From Flavobacteriales bacterium UBA7878 (GTDB taxonomy: Bacteria; Bacteroidota; Bacteroidia; Flavobacteriales; Schleiferiaceae): a DNA stretch of 20,986 nt. The position numbers and the translations under genes are program-made. Shown piece after piece: positions 14,401 through 20,986 of this stretch. The DNA lies in NCBI GenBank assembly GCA_002501205.1, contig DLRW01000086.1:1-20986 (forward strand), given 5' to 3'. Position 1 is the first letter of the stretch; each line of letters begins with the position of its first letter. The notes under the pieces are model-generated. The model saw nothing but the letters and a program-made list of their open reading frames with translations. It was not told where the DNA came from and made no database searches.

Positions 14401-15681
14401 TTACTTATTATAGAGAATTTCATAGTCTTTTAAGAGCTTGGAACTTGAGGCCGCAAATTGCAGATTATTATTGAGAAGCAAGCGCTGAATAAGGTTGCCA
14501 TTTTGTAAATACAAGGCACCATTAATTTTCGAAATCTGAAAATTCTCAAAGTGCCGCGGATCTACTAATTGGGCATTGCCTCCTCCCAAGCTCGAATAGC
14601 GATATAAACCCGATGCGCTGCTGAAAACCAATTCTGAGGGAGCGATGGCGGCCGCATCATAAAGGGCCTCATCGGTAAAGGTTTCCAGATTAGTATAGGT
14701 TTGATCTGATTTGCGATAGCGATTCAGCTCCCAAACACCAGCGCCAGGCTTGCGAATTAATAGGGCCAATTCATCCTCATTTAATGCCGCTAAAAGTGGA
14801 CTGCTTCCCACCAAAGGATAGGTGTACAATTGCCCCAATAAATTGGAACTATAAACTTCCAACTGGGCATTGCTACCATCGCCAAAAGCACTAAACACCG
14901 CTAATTGCTCATCGAACCAAGCGGCAGTGCGAGCATAGTATTGCTGCCCATTCACGCCAATAAAACGGCTACTTTGAATAGAACCTTCCCCTACTTTCTG
15001 GATATAGCCATTTCGCTGCAAGAGATAAAAGTTGCGGTCCCTTTTAAGTACATCGGTAAAAGAATTTTGATTGGCACCTAGAGGGGCTGGCATAAAGGAA
15101 ACTTCGCTAAAGTCACGCAGATGCCGAACTTCAATCCCATTATCTGCAAGGGAGATTAGGTAGATTAGCGAATCCCGAGCAGACACCTTTACACGATCGA
15201 AAGATTGGTTTACTGAAAACTCCCGGAGCTTAATGCCATCTGCATCTAAAAACTCCAGACTTTGATCGCTTAGTAAAGCGAATCCCTTTTGCTCCGCTTC
15301 CAATTCAGCATAGCGAAAGGGATGAAAATTACTTTGGTATTGACCTTGATTATAGGCTGTGATCCGCAAATCGTAATTCCCGGAAGCAAGGTAGCGATCA
15401 TTGAACATAACTTCAGCTTCAAAGAAATTCCCTTCCCGATAGAGTGGTCTGAATTGAGAGCCCACTACTCGATCGCCTTGCAAAATATTGATTCGATACT
15501 GGTTAATTGGCTCTGCCTCAAACTGAAGAATGAGGGTATCGCCATAGGCAATATTAGAAGGTAGAGAATTTAGAATTTTTAGTTCCGGATATGCAGGCTC
15601 TTCCTCGCTGCATCCCAGAGCCAGCAAGAGAATGGAAAGGATTCCAAAAGAAGTCGTGAAAAATGAAAATAAGCGTTTCAC
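14401..15681 (-). CDS. Hypothetical lipoprotein, Ig-like domain plus beta-propeller-like repeats
   Basis: A 426-residue lipoprotein of unknown function. The signal peptide (KRLFSFFTTSFGILSILLLALGC) has lipobox ALGC with lipidated C24 followed by SEEE, an acidic sequence resembling surface-export signals of flavobacterial lipoproteins. Residues about 30-125 look Ig-like (ILNSLPSNIAYGDTLILQFEAE...GNYDLRITAYNQG). The rest consists of recurring beta-strand units of the FALLSDQSLEFLDADG, VFSAFGDGSNAQLEVY and LVFSSASGLYRYSS type, suggesting a beta-propeller; no blade-family motif is clear. I chose GTG 15681, since the longer TTG frame from 15732 would begin 2 bases from the divergent dnaB start and add 17 residues before the signal peptide. 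It precedes the nuclease gene by one base. Confidence 0.75.
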   Translation of the reverse strand: MKRLFSFFTTSFGILSILLLALGCSEEEPAYPELKILNSLPSNIAYGDTLILQFEAEPINQYRINILQGDRVVGSQFRPLYREGNFFEAEVMFNDRYLASGNYDLRITAYNQGQYQSNFHPFRYAELEAEQKGFALLSDQSLEFLDADGIKLREFSVNQSFDRVKVSARDSLIYLISLADNGIEVRHLRDFSEVSFMPAPLGANQNSFTDVLKRDRNFYLLQRNGYIQKVGEGSIQSSRFIGVNGQQYYARTAAWFDEQLAVFSAFGDGSNAQLEVYSSNLLGQLYTYPLVGSSPLLAALNEDELALLIRKPGAGVWELNRYRKSDQTYTNLETFTDEALYDAAAIAPSELVFSSASGLYRYSSLGGGNAQLVDPRHFENFQISKINGALYLQNGNLIQRLLLNNNLQFAASSSKLLKDYEILYNK

Positions 15682-15687
15682 AATTGG

Positions 15688-15695
15688 TATTTTTG
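15688..15695 (+). promoter_or_regulatory. Candidate -7 promoter element (TATTTTTG) for dnaB
   Basis: TATTTTTG matches the TAnnTTTG consensus exactly and is identical to the box before tgt. It predicts a start near 15700 and a dnaB leader of about 35 bases. No TTG lies at the expected -33 distance, so the call is tentative. It falls in the 53-base space between dnaB and the divergent lipoprotein gene. Confidence 0.4.
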
Positions 15696-15734
15696 GAGGC
15701 TCAGCATTAATGTACAGAAGCTCTCTATTCAAGT

Positions 15735-17264
15735 ATGGACGCGAACAAAAATCCGCAAAATTCTTTTAGGCCTCAAGCAAAACAATCAGTGGTAGCTCTC
15801 GATCAAGGTCGAATTCCTCCACAGGTAGTAAGTTTTGAAGAAGCGGTTTTAGGTGCGGTCCTTATCGATAACAGTGCTATTAACGCCGTAATCGACATCT
15901 TAAGTCCGGAAAGCTTCTATAAACATCAGCATGGCCTCATCTTTAAAACGGTAAAAGAGCTCTTTGGGCGAAGTGAACCGGTAGATATTTTAACCGTAGC
16001 CAATGAGTTGCGTGTTAATGGTGAGCTGGAAGCCGCTGGTGGTGAGCATTATCTGATTGAGCTAAGTAATAAAGTTTCTTCTTCGGCTCACTCCGAATAC
16101 CACGCCCGGGTAATTGTGCAAAAGCACATCCAAAGGGAAATGATTAAGGTGGCCAGCAATATCATCGATAAGAGTTTTGATGAAACCACCGATGTATTTG
16201 ACTTGCTGGATGAGGCGGAACAAGATCTATTTGAAGTTGCTCACAGCAATATTGTAAAGAATTACGAGAGTGCTCGAGATCTGGTAAAAGAGGCCATTAA
16301 CCGCATTGAAGAGATTTCGAAGAAAGAAGGTTTAAGTGGTGTTCCCAGTGGCTTTACTGAAGTAGATCGTATTACCGCGGGTTGGCAGCCCTCGGATTTA
16401 ATTATCCTCGCGGCTCGTCCTGGTATGGGTAAAACAGCCTTCGTATTGAGTATGGCGCGTAATATGGTAATCGACCATAAAACACCGGTTGCCGTATTCT
16501 CTCTAGAGATGGCAGCAGTGCAGTTAATTACGCGTTTAATCTCCAGCGAAACAGGCTTGAGCTCAGAGAAATTACGAAAAGGTACTCTTAATGATGCAGA
16601 GTGGCAGCAATTGCTCACCAAGGTACGTGCCCTGGAAAATGCTCCGCTCTTTATTGATGATACTCCAGCTATTTCAGTATTTGACCTTCGCGCTAAATGC
16701 CGCCGTTTGGTAGCCCAACACGGTGTTGGAATGGTAGTTATTGATTACCTACAGCTGATGACTGTGGGCGGACAAAAGAGCTCTGGTGGTAACCGGGAAC
16801 AAGAAATCTCGACCATATCACGTTCTTTGAAGAGTATCGCTAAGGAATTGAACATTCCGGTAATTGCACTATCGCAGTTGAGTCGGGCCGTAGAATCCCG
16901 GGCCGGTGATAAGCGACCCCAGCTTTCTGACTTACGGGAATCTGGAGCAATCGAGCAGGATGCGGATATCGTATGTTTTATCTACCGTCCTGAATATTAT
17001 GATATAGAAACCTTCCGCGACGGTGATCCGGCCGAGGGCAAAGCCGAACTAATAATCGCTAAACACCGTAATGGTAGCTTATCTGACGTTCGTCTGCGCT
17101 TTGAAGGCGCCATGGCCAAGTTCTCGGATTTGGAAGATATGGACAATGGTCCGCTGGTACTGGAATCCAAGTTGAATAATGACCAGTTCCTGGGCGGCGA
17201 CCACTCCATGGATAGCGGTGGCGGTTTTAGTAATGACCCTAATGATGATGACATTCCTTTCTAG
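15735..17264 (+). CDS. dnaB: Replicative DNA helicase DnaB with SSB-like C-terminal tip
   Basis: A 509-residue hexameric 5'-3' helicase of the replication fork. The N-terminal primase-interacting domain spans about 30-135 (PPQVVSFEEAVLGAVLID). A linker and the RecA-like ATPase domain (from about 200) follow. Motifs seen are Walker A ARPGMGKTA (227-235), the FSLEM block (255-259), Walker B VVIDYLQLM (334-342), SQLSRAVE (380-387), the RESGAIEQDAD block (401-411) and KHRNG (443-447). No intein interrupts the Walker A region. The last residues are acidic and end in DDDIPF, identical in kind to the C-terminal tip of single-stranded DNA-binding protein. ATG 15735 gives the normal length. The 3' end overlaps the start of the next gene in another frame. 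Confidence 0.97.
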   Translation: MDANKNPQNSFRPQAKQSVVALDQGRIPPQVVSFEEAVLGAVLIDNSAINAVIDILSPESFYKHQHGLIFKTVKELFGRSEPVDILTVANELRVNGELEAAGGEHYLIELSNKVSSSAHSEYHARVIVQKHIQREMIKVASNIIDKSFDETTDVFDLLDEAEQDLFEVAHSNIVKNYESARDLVKEAINRIEEISKKEGLSGVPSGFTEVDRITAGWQPSDLIILAARPGMGKTAFVLSMARNMVIDHKTPVAVFSLEMAAVQLITRLISSETGLSSEKLRKGTLNDAEWQQLLTKVRALENAPLFIDDTPAISVFDLRAKCRRLVAQHGVGMVVIDYLQLMTVGGQKSSGGNREQEISTISRSLKSIAKELNIPVIALSQLSRAVESRAGDKRPQLSDLRESGAIEQDADIVCFIYRPEYYDIETFRDGDPAEGKAELIIAKHRNGSLSDVRLRFEGAMAKFSDLEDMDNGPLVLESKLNNDQFLGGDHSMDSGGGFSNDPNDDDIPF

Positions 17265-18516
17265 GAAAACCGCGCTTCTCTTTCTTTTGCTATTAGCCCT
17301 GCAGGCCCAGGCTATTCAATTGCTCATTCCCATGGATGAGGAAGGGCAAAAAGAACATCTCAAAGCTTATGGCATTGCCTATTACGCGCTGGAACGCGGC
17401 GTAGAAATTGAATGGCTTCTCAATTATCGAGGAGGTAGTTTTCTTATTCCTTTTGATGAAAAGCTCAAACTGGAATGCCGCATTCGCAATGTTTCCTATG
17501 AAGTTATTGATGATGCCACAGCTAACAGTATTCGTGAGGCCATTAGCAGTCCGGCAGTAAATCAATCCATTGTAAAATTAGAAACCGCGCCTAAAATTGC
17601 TGTTTACTCACCCAAGAGTAAACAGCCTTGGGATGATGCCGTAACGCTGGTTCTTACCTATGCCGAGATACCTTATGATGTGGTTTACGACCGAGAAGTT
17701 ATTAATGACCTTTTACCCAAATACGACTGGCTGCACTTGCATCACGAAGATTTCACCGGACAGTACGGGCGTTTCTACGCGGCTTTTCGCACTGCTCCCT
17801 GGTATATTGAACAAAAACGTGAACAAGAAGCCCTGGCCGCCGAATTAGGTTTTGCCAAGGTTAGTGAATTGAAAAGTGCGGTAGCCGAAAAGATCAGGGA
17901 ATATACCATTGGAGGAGGCTTTCTCTTTGCCATGTGTTCTGCAACCGACAGCTATGAAATTTCCCTTGCCGCTCTAAATGTAGATATCTGTGAACCTATG
18001 TTTGACGGTGATGCAGCAGAGCCTAATTATCAAAATAAACTGAATTTCGACCGTTGCAATGCCTTCGAGAATTTTCAATTGGTACAGAATCCCAATGTGT
18101 ATGAGTTCAGCAATATTGATGTTACCAATGGACGGAAAATTGCCGAAGAAAGGGATTATTTCAGCCTCTTTGAGTTTTCTGCCAAATGGGATATTGTACC
18201 TACTATGCTTACCCAAAACCATGTGCAAATGGTAAAGGGCTTCATGGGACAAACTACCGCCTTCCGAAAGGATTTAATTAAGAGTGATGTCTTAATCTTA
18301 GGAGAGTTTAAAGCGGCTGGTGAAGCGCGCTATATTCATGGTGAGCTGGGAATGGGCACCTGGACCTATTATGGCGGACATGATCCTGAAGATTATCAGC
18401 ATCGAGTGGGAGATCCGAAAACAGAATTAGAACTCTACCCCACTTCACCGGGCTACCGCCTAATCCTGAACAATATTCTTTTTCCTGCCGCCAAGAAGAA
18501 GAATCAGAAAACCTAG
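17248..18516 (+). CDS. Exported conserved protein, often labelled 'asparagine synthetase B'
   Basis: A 422-residue protein whose sequence resembles a family that I recall being annotated as asparagine synthetase B in Bacteroidota genomes. The label is doubtful. The N-terminus is a signal peptide (MTFLSRKTALLFLLLLALQAQA) rather than the Cys-2 glutaminase of AsnB, and no synthetase ATP-binding motif is seen. Striking blocks are NYRGGSFLIPF, VYSPKSKQPWDDAVTLVLTYAEIPYD, WLHLHHEDFTGQYGRFY (about 162-178), GGGFLFAMCSATDS (222-235) and YYGGHDPEDYQH (374-385). The GGGFLFAMC turn resembles a nucleophile elbow of glutamine-amidotransferase-like folds; a hydrolytic role is inference only. ATG 17248 best fits the signal peptide (17242 and 17245 are also possible) and overlaps dnaB by 17 bases. 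Its TAG shares CTAG with the convergent porin stop. Confidence 0.82.
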   Translation: MTFLSRKTALLFLLLLALQAQAIQLLIPMDEEGQKEHLKAYGIAYYALERGVEIEWLLNYRGGSFLIPFDEKLKLECRIRNVSYEVIDDATANSIREAISSPAVNQSIVKLETAPKIAVYSPKSKQPWDDAVTLVLTYAEIPYDVVYDREVINDLLPKYDWLHLHHEDFTGQYGRFYAAFRTAPWYIEQKREQEALAAELGFAKVSELKSAVAEKIREYTIGGGFLFAMCSATDSYEISLAALNVDICEPMFDGDAAEPNYQNKLNFDRCNAFENFQLVQNPNVYEFSNIDVTNGRKIAEERDYFSLFEFSAKWDIVPTMLTQNHVQMVKGFMGQTTAFRKDLIKSDVLILGEFKAAGEARYIHGELGMGTWTYYGGHDPEDYQHRVGDPKTELELYPTSPGYRLILNNILFPAAKKKNQKT

Positions 18517-20405
18517 TTAAAGAAGCGCCAATTTACGCCCACCCGGAACACCCTGTCATTTAAAGGATAATGGGGAGCGGCCCAATAATTATAGGCCACC
18601 ATTCCCTGAGTTAGGTTTTGCATCTTAAGGAAGATCACGGCTTTAGCCACTTTAAATTGGGCAAAGGCATCTACCATAAAATAATCGCCAATTGGATATT
18701 CGTTTGCAACATAAAGCTGGCCTGTGGCAGTTGAGTAAGATGGACTTTGGAAAGCACTGAAATAAGAGGCTTCTGCACCAATTAAGACCTTTAAAGCCCG
18801 CTTAAACATTGGAAATTCGAAATACAAAGCATGACGATTTACCCATTCTGGAAGGGGCATATATCGATCGGCATTATTTAATGCAATCTGATAAGTTACC
18901 TGATTATCCAAATGCAGTAAATTCCAGAAATAGAAATCCTGTTTAAGATCAATACTTTGATAAGCTACTAAATCCGGAGCCACAATTGGCTTAAGATCTG
19001 CACCGAAATATACATAATCAGAGGCTCCAAAGGTGCGGAAACGAAGGTAATTCGACCTTCCCCATTGCAAACCAAATTGCAGTTCATTGGATAGAACCGG
19101 ACCTAAGTCTTGATTCCAGATTACATTGTTACTAATATAAACTTGCTGGAAAAAGCCCGGTGTCTTATTCTGAATACTATAACCTGCAAAGGCACCTAAG
19201 CTGTTAAAGAAGGTTCCCTGCACTCGGGCTTTCAATTCGAAGTTATTAGCGAATGGACCAGTCAGGATGTATTTTCCTTCTGTTTGTAAATCGAAATACT
19301 GTTTATAGTTCCCTTGTAATTGGGCATTCACGCCAAAATGCTGGGCTCCGGTTTCAAAGTAGGCATTACTGTACTCCAGATATTGATGAAAAGCTCCGGC
19401 CTTTAAATTAAAGCGGCTACTATCCCCAATAATAGTTTGTAAATAAGCTTCATTGTATAATGATGCGTAGCGTAGACTATCGGTATAAACCCCATCTTGA
19501 TCGAAATAATACTGATCATACACATCATTCGACCTGCCATAGTAAGCCAATGCCCGACGGTTAAAGCGTGCATTATGTCCTAAGATAATACTGCGTTTTT
19601 TTTCTGGCTGCGGACTTTTAACTTGTAATGAATCCGGCAATGTATCCATTGGAGCCTTTACTTTCCCCTTGAAGAGTTTCCAAAAGTCGATCTGATGGTC
19701 TATGAAATAATCACGATTGTAAACGGCCCGCTGGTCCTGATCAAAGCGGGTAATCAATAGTGTTCTTGAAGATTCGAGATTATCGGTAAAAACAGAATCA
19801 TGAATGATTCCACCATTTTCCTGAAGTTCCAACTTTTCACTCGCAAAATAGGCCCATAGCTGGTATGCTCCTTTTGGACTTTGATAATGACTGTTAATTA
19901 AAAAGCTGGATTGTTTATTCTGGTCATTGATATAGAAGCTCAAACTATTTAAGCGACGGTATTGCACCGAAAAGTTCCAATTCTTGGTGATATTCTGACT
20001 GTGGTAGATTCTAAACAACTGACCACGCTCATAACCATTTACGTAGCGGGCTCCAGTTAATGGGGAGCGTACCTGATAATAGGCCACTCTTTCGGGACTC
20101 ACAAAATAATCTTGAAAGGGACCAAAACTTTGAAAGTCTTCCAATGGTCGTAGCCCTTGGAGGAGTAAATTATTGCGTGGCCCCCCAAGGTTCATCAAGA
20201 CTAGTTTTCCATAATCATCCGAAAGGGCATTATTAAGCTGATGGTACCAATTGAGGGAGCTGAGGCTGGTATCAATGAAATAGTAACCTTGTTCTTGCCA
20301 GTAGAAATACTGATGGCTAAACTGGGGCCTAAGAGCATCGGGACTAGCTTTCTGAGCGGCCAGACCGAGACTGAGTAAAAGTAGAAAGATGATATTTCGC
20401 ATCAT
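18513..20405 (-). CDS. Putative outer-membrane porin (Porin_10 family)
   Basis: A 630-residue predicted beta-barrel. A signal peptide (MMRNIIFLLLLSLGLAA) is followed by a periplasmic-type N-terminal segment and then dense alternating amphipathic strands rich in Tyr, Phe and Asn, ending in FRVGVNWRFFN. Features that recall the Bacteroidota 'putative porin' family (Porin_10) are NLGGPRNNLLLQG and the DYFVSPERVAYYQVRSPLTGARYVNGYERGQLF region (split by position, about 100-140), and late strands such as YFMVDAFAQFKVAKAVIFLKMQN. It should form an outer-membrane channel; the solute is unknown. The longer frame upstream of 20405 lacks a signal peptide, so ATG 20405 or 20402 is the start. It lies downstream of the rRNA terminator on the same strand, with a promoter-like CATATTTG at 20465-20472. 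Confidence 0.83.
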   Translation of the reverse strand: MMRNIIFLLLLSLGLAAQKASPDALRPQFSHQYFYWQEQGYYFIDTSLSSLNWYHQLNNALSDDYGKLVLMNLGGPRNNLLLQGLRPLEDFQSFGPFQDYFVSPERVAYYQVRSPLTGARYVNGYERGQLFRIYHSQNITKNWNFSVQYRRLNSLSFYINDQNKQSSFLINSHYQSPKGAYQLWAYFASEKLELQENGGIIHDSVFTDNLESSRTLLITRFDQDQRAVYNRDYFIDHQIDFWKLFKGKVKAPMDTLPDSLQVKSPQPEKKRSIILGHNARFNRRALAYYGRSNDVYDQYYFDQDGVYTDSLRYASLYNEAYLQTIIGDSSRFNLKAGAFHQYLEYSNAYFETGAQHFGVNAQLQGNYKQYFDLQTEGKYILTGPFANNFELKARVQGTFFNSLGAFAGYSIQNKTPGFFQQVYISNNVIWNQDLGPVLSNELQFGLQWGRSNYLRFRTFGASDYVYFGADLKPIVAPDLVAYQSIDLKQDFYFWNLLHLDNQVTYQIALNNADRYMPLPEWVNRHALYFEFPMFKRALKVLIGAEASYFSAFQSPSYSTATGQLYVANEYPIGDYFMVDAFAQFKVAKAVIFLKMQNLTQGMVAYNYWAAPHYPLNDRVFRVGVNWRFFN

Positions 20406-20464
20406 GCCGCGAAGGTAGCTAATTGGTGAACTCGCACAGCACATTAAAATTGCAAGGAGGGTGC

Positions 20465-20497
20465 CAAATATGAGGCATAGGGGAGAAAAAAGGCAAA
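20465..20497 (-). promoter_or_regulatory. Candidate porin promoter (TTTG-N21-CATATTTG, minus strand)
   Basis: Read on the minus strand, TTTG (20494-20497) precedes CATATTTG (20465-20472) by 21 bases. This is a one-mismatch -7 box with the same CAnnTTTG variant seen before accA and the gene at 8453. The predicted leader is about 55 bases. The upstream element lies in the T-run of the rRNA terminator, so the two signals overlap. The -33 spacing is at the long end, hence low confidence. Confidence 0.35.
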
Positions 20498-20527
20498 AAA
20501 AAAGCCTCTACGCTAAACGTAGAGGCT
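20495..20527 (-). terminator. Intrinsic terminator of the rRNA operon
   Basis: On the minus strand a perfect 10-bp stem (AGCCTCTACG pairing with CGTAGAGGCT, at 20518-20527 and 20503-20512) with a 5-base loop is followed by a run of nine T. It begins about 10 bases after the end of the 5S rRNA and ends transcription of the rRNA operon before the porin gene. Confidence 0.93.
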
Positions 20528-20537
20528 AGATTAAAGA

Positions 20538-20647
20538 TTGGCGACGACATACTCTCCCAGGTGTTACCCTAGTACCATCTGCGCAAGTGGGCTTAACTGC
20601 TCTGTTCGGGATGGGAAGAGGTGATCCCCACTGCCATAGTCACCATA
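20538..20647 (-). rRNA. rrf: 5S ribosomal RNA
   Basis: The minus strand reads TGGTGAC... near the 5' end, then CCCATCCCGAACAGAGCAGT and TTAAGCCCACTTGCGC, and ends GGGAGAGTATGTCGTCGCCA. These are the conserved 5S loops in the right order. The ends pair as helix I (TGGTGAC with GTCGCCA), which sets the boundaries to within a few bases. Length is about 110. It lies about 50 bases after the 23S rRNA end and is followed by the terminator. No tRNA gene is visible between the two rRNAs. Confidence 0.95.
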
Positions 20648-20698
20648 AATCGTTAATAATATCGACACACTGAGAGTAATGAATACATGGGATCTGCA

Positions 20699-20986
20699 TT
20701 TAAAAGCTTACGGGTAATTAGTACTACTCGGCTATGACATTACTGCCTTTACACCTGTAGCCTATCAACGTCCTGATCTCGAACGACCCTTAAAAGAAAT
20801 CTCATCTTAGGGCGAGTTTCGCGCTTATATGCTTTCAGCGCTTATCTCATCCAAACATAGCTACCCTGCGATGCAGCTGGCGCCACAACAGGTGCACTAG
20901 AGGTTTGTCCGACTCGGTCCTCTCGTACTAAAGTCAGCTCCCTTCAAATTTCTAACGCCCGCAATAGATAGAGACCGAACTGTCTC
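20699..20986 (-). rRNA. rrl: 23S ribosomal RNA, 3' end (partial)
   Basis: The minus strand contains the last roughly 290 bases of 23S rRNA; the gene continues beyond the window. The sarcin-ricin loop AGTACGAGAGGACC is at 20916-20929. GAGACAGTTCGGTCTC lies at the window edge, and the 3' domain ends GACGTTGATAGGCTACAGGTGTAA...GAGTAGTACTAATTACCCG. The exact 3' end is estimated by comparison with the remembered E. coli end and is uncertain by a few bases. Confidence 0.95.

Noticed and set aside
14400..14423. Longer start (ATG 14423) for the endonuclease
   Set aside because: It would overlap the upstream gene and spoil the clean signal peptide that begins at ATG 14399.
15682..15732. Longer start (TTG 15732) for the lipoprotein gene
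   Set aside because: It would begin 2 bases from the divergent dnaB start, leave no promoter space and put 17 extra residues before the signal peptide.
17179..17247. Extended N-terminus of the exported protein inside dnaB
   Set aside because: The signal peptide begins at ATG 17248 (or the two ATGs just before it). The extra upstream residues are a frame shadow of dnaB.
17248..18516. Annotation as a true asparagine synthetase
   Set aside because: There is an N-terminal signal peptide, no Cys-2 glutaminase start and no recognised synthetase ATP motif.
20648..20698. Possible tRNA between the 5S and 23S rRNA
   Set aside because: Only about 50 bases, with no T-loop or acceptor-stem pattern.
1..20986. 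Mobile elements, CRISPR arrays, phage genes or a defence island
   Set aside because: No transposase or integrase motifs, no regularly spaced repeats and no known defence domains seen. Gene content is core metabolism, RNA modification, replication and envelope.

Overview
The window looks like the chromosome of a marine-type Bacteroidota, probably class Flavobacteriia (order Flavobacteriales). The evidence is a type IX secretion (T9SS) C-terminal sorting domain, several Bacteroidota-style lipoproteins, a Porin_10-type outer-membrane protein, FISUMP-domain proteins, a Tgt of apparently Bacteroidota type, and promoter-like elements close to the TAnnTTTG / TTG consensus of this phylum. Gene content is mostly core and single copy. 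I see no insertion sequence, prophage, CRISPR array or integration scar. Coding density is very high and no gene-free stretch exceeds 300 bases.

Layout. 1-574 is the 3' part of an RluD-type pseudouridine synthase. 596-1714 is a di-heme cytochrome c peroxidase lipoprotein. 1720-3454 (minus) holds rsmG and a membrane GT2 glycosyltransferase. 3540-5755 (plus) is tgt followed by an overlapping LptF/LptG permease. 5887-6837 is accA, closed by a strong bidirectional terminator shared with the convergent lipoprotein gene at 6893-8305. 8453-10816 (plus) is a small regulated membrane module: a multi-TM protein, an overlapping winged-helix regulator, and a DUF4173/4153-like membrane protein. 10800-15681 (minus) is a tightly packed six-gene run: a surface-type lipoprotein, a T9SS-targeted endonuclease I, a two-TM protein, two tandem FISUMP-domain proteins and a 75-aa membrane protein. 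15735-18516 (plus) is dnaB overlapping an exported conserved protein often labelled 'asparagine synthetase B'. 18513-20405 (minus) is a putative porin. The end of the window holds a 5S rRNA and the 3' end of a 23S rRNA, both on the minus strand, with an intrinsic terminator.

The strongest unexplained signal is a pair of nearly identical 22-bp operator-like sequences, ACTTTG-N5-CAAAGTACTTT. One lies at 8428-8449, just upstream of the membrane-protein/regulator pair. The other lies at 9363-9384, between the regulator and the DUF4173-like gene. Both overlap a promoter-like -7 element, so I infer that the winged-helix protein represses its own operon and the neighbouring gene through them. Other notable points: DnaB ends in DDDIPF, the same as the SSB C-terminal protein-binding tip, encoded where the next gene starts in another frame. 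Tgt lacks all three zinc-binding cysteines. A TAnnTTTG box sits 4 bases before the tgt start and could give a leaderless mRNA. The peroxidase carries a CKDD sequence that matches the Bacteroidota surface-lipoprotein export signal.
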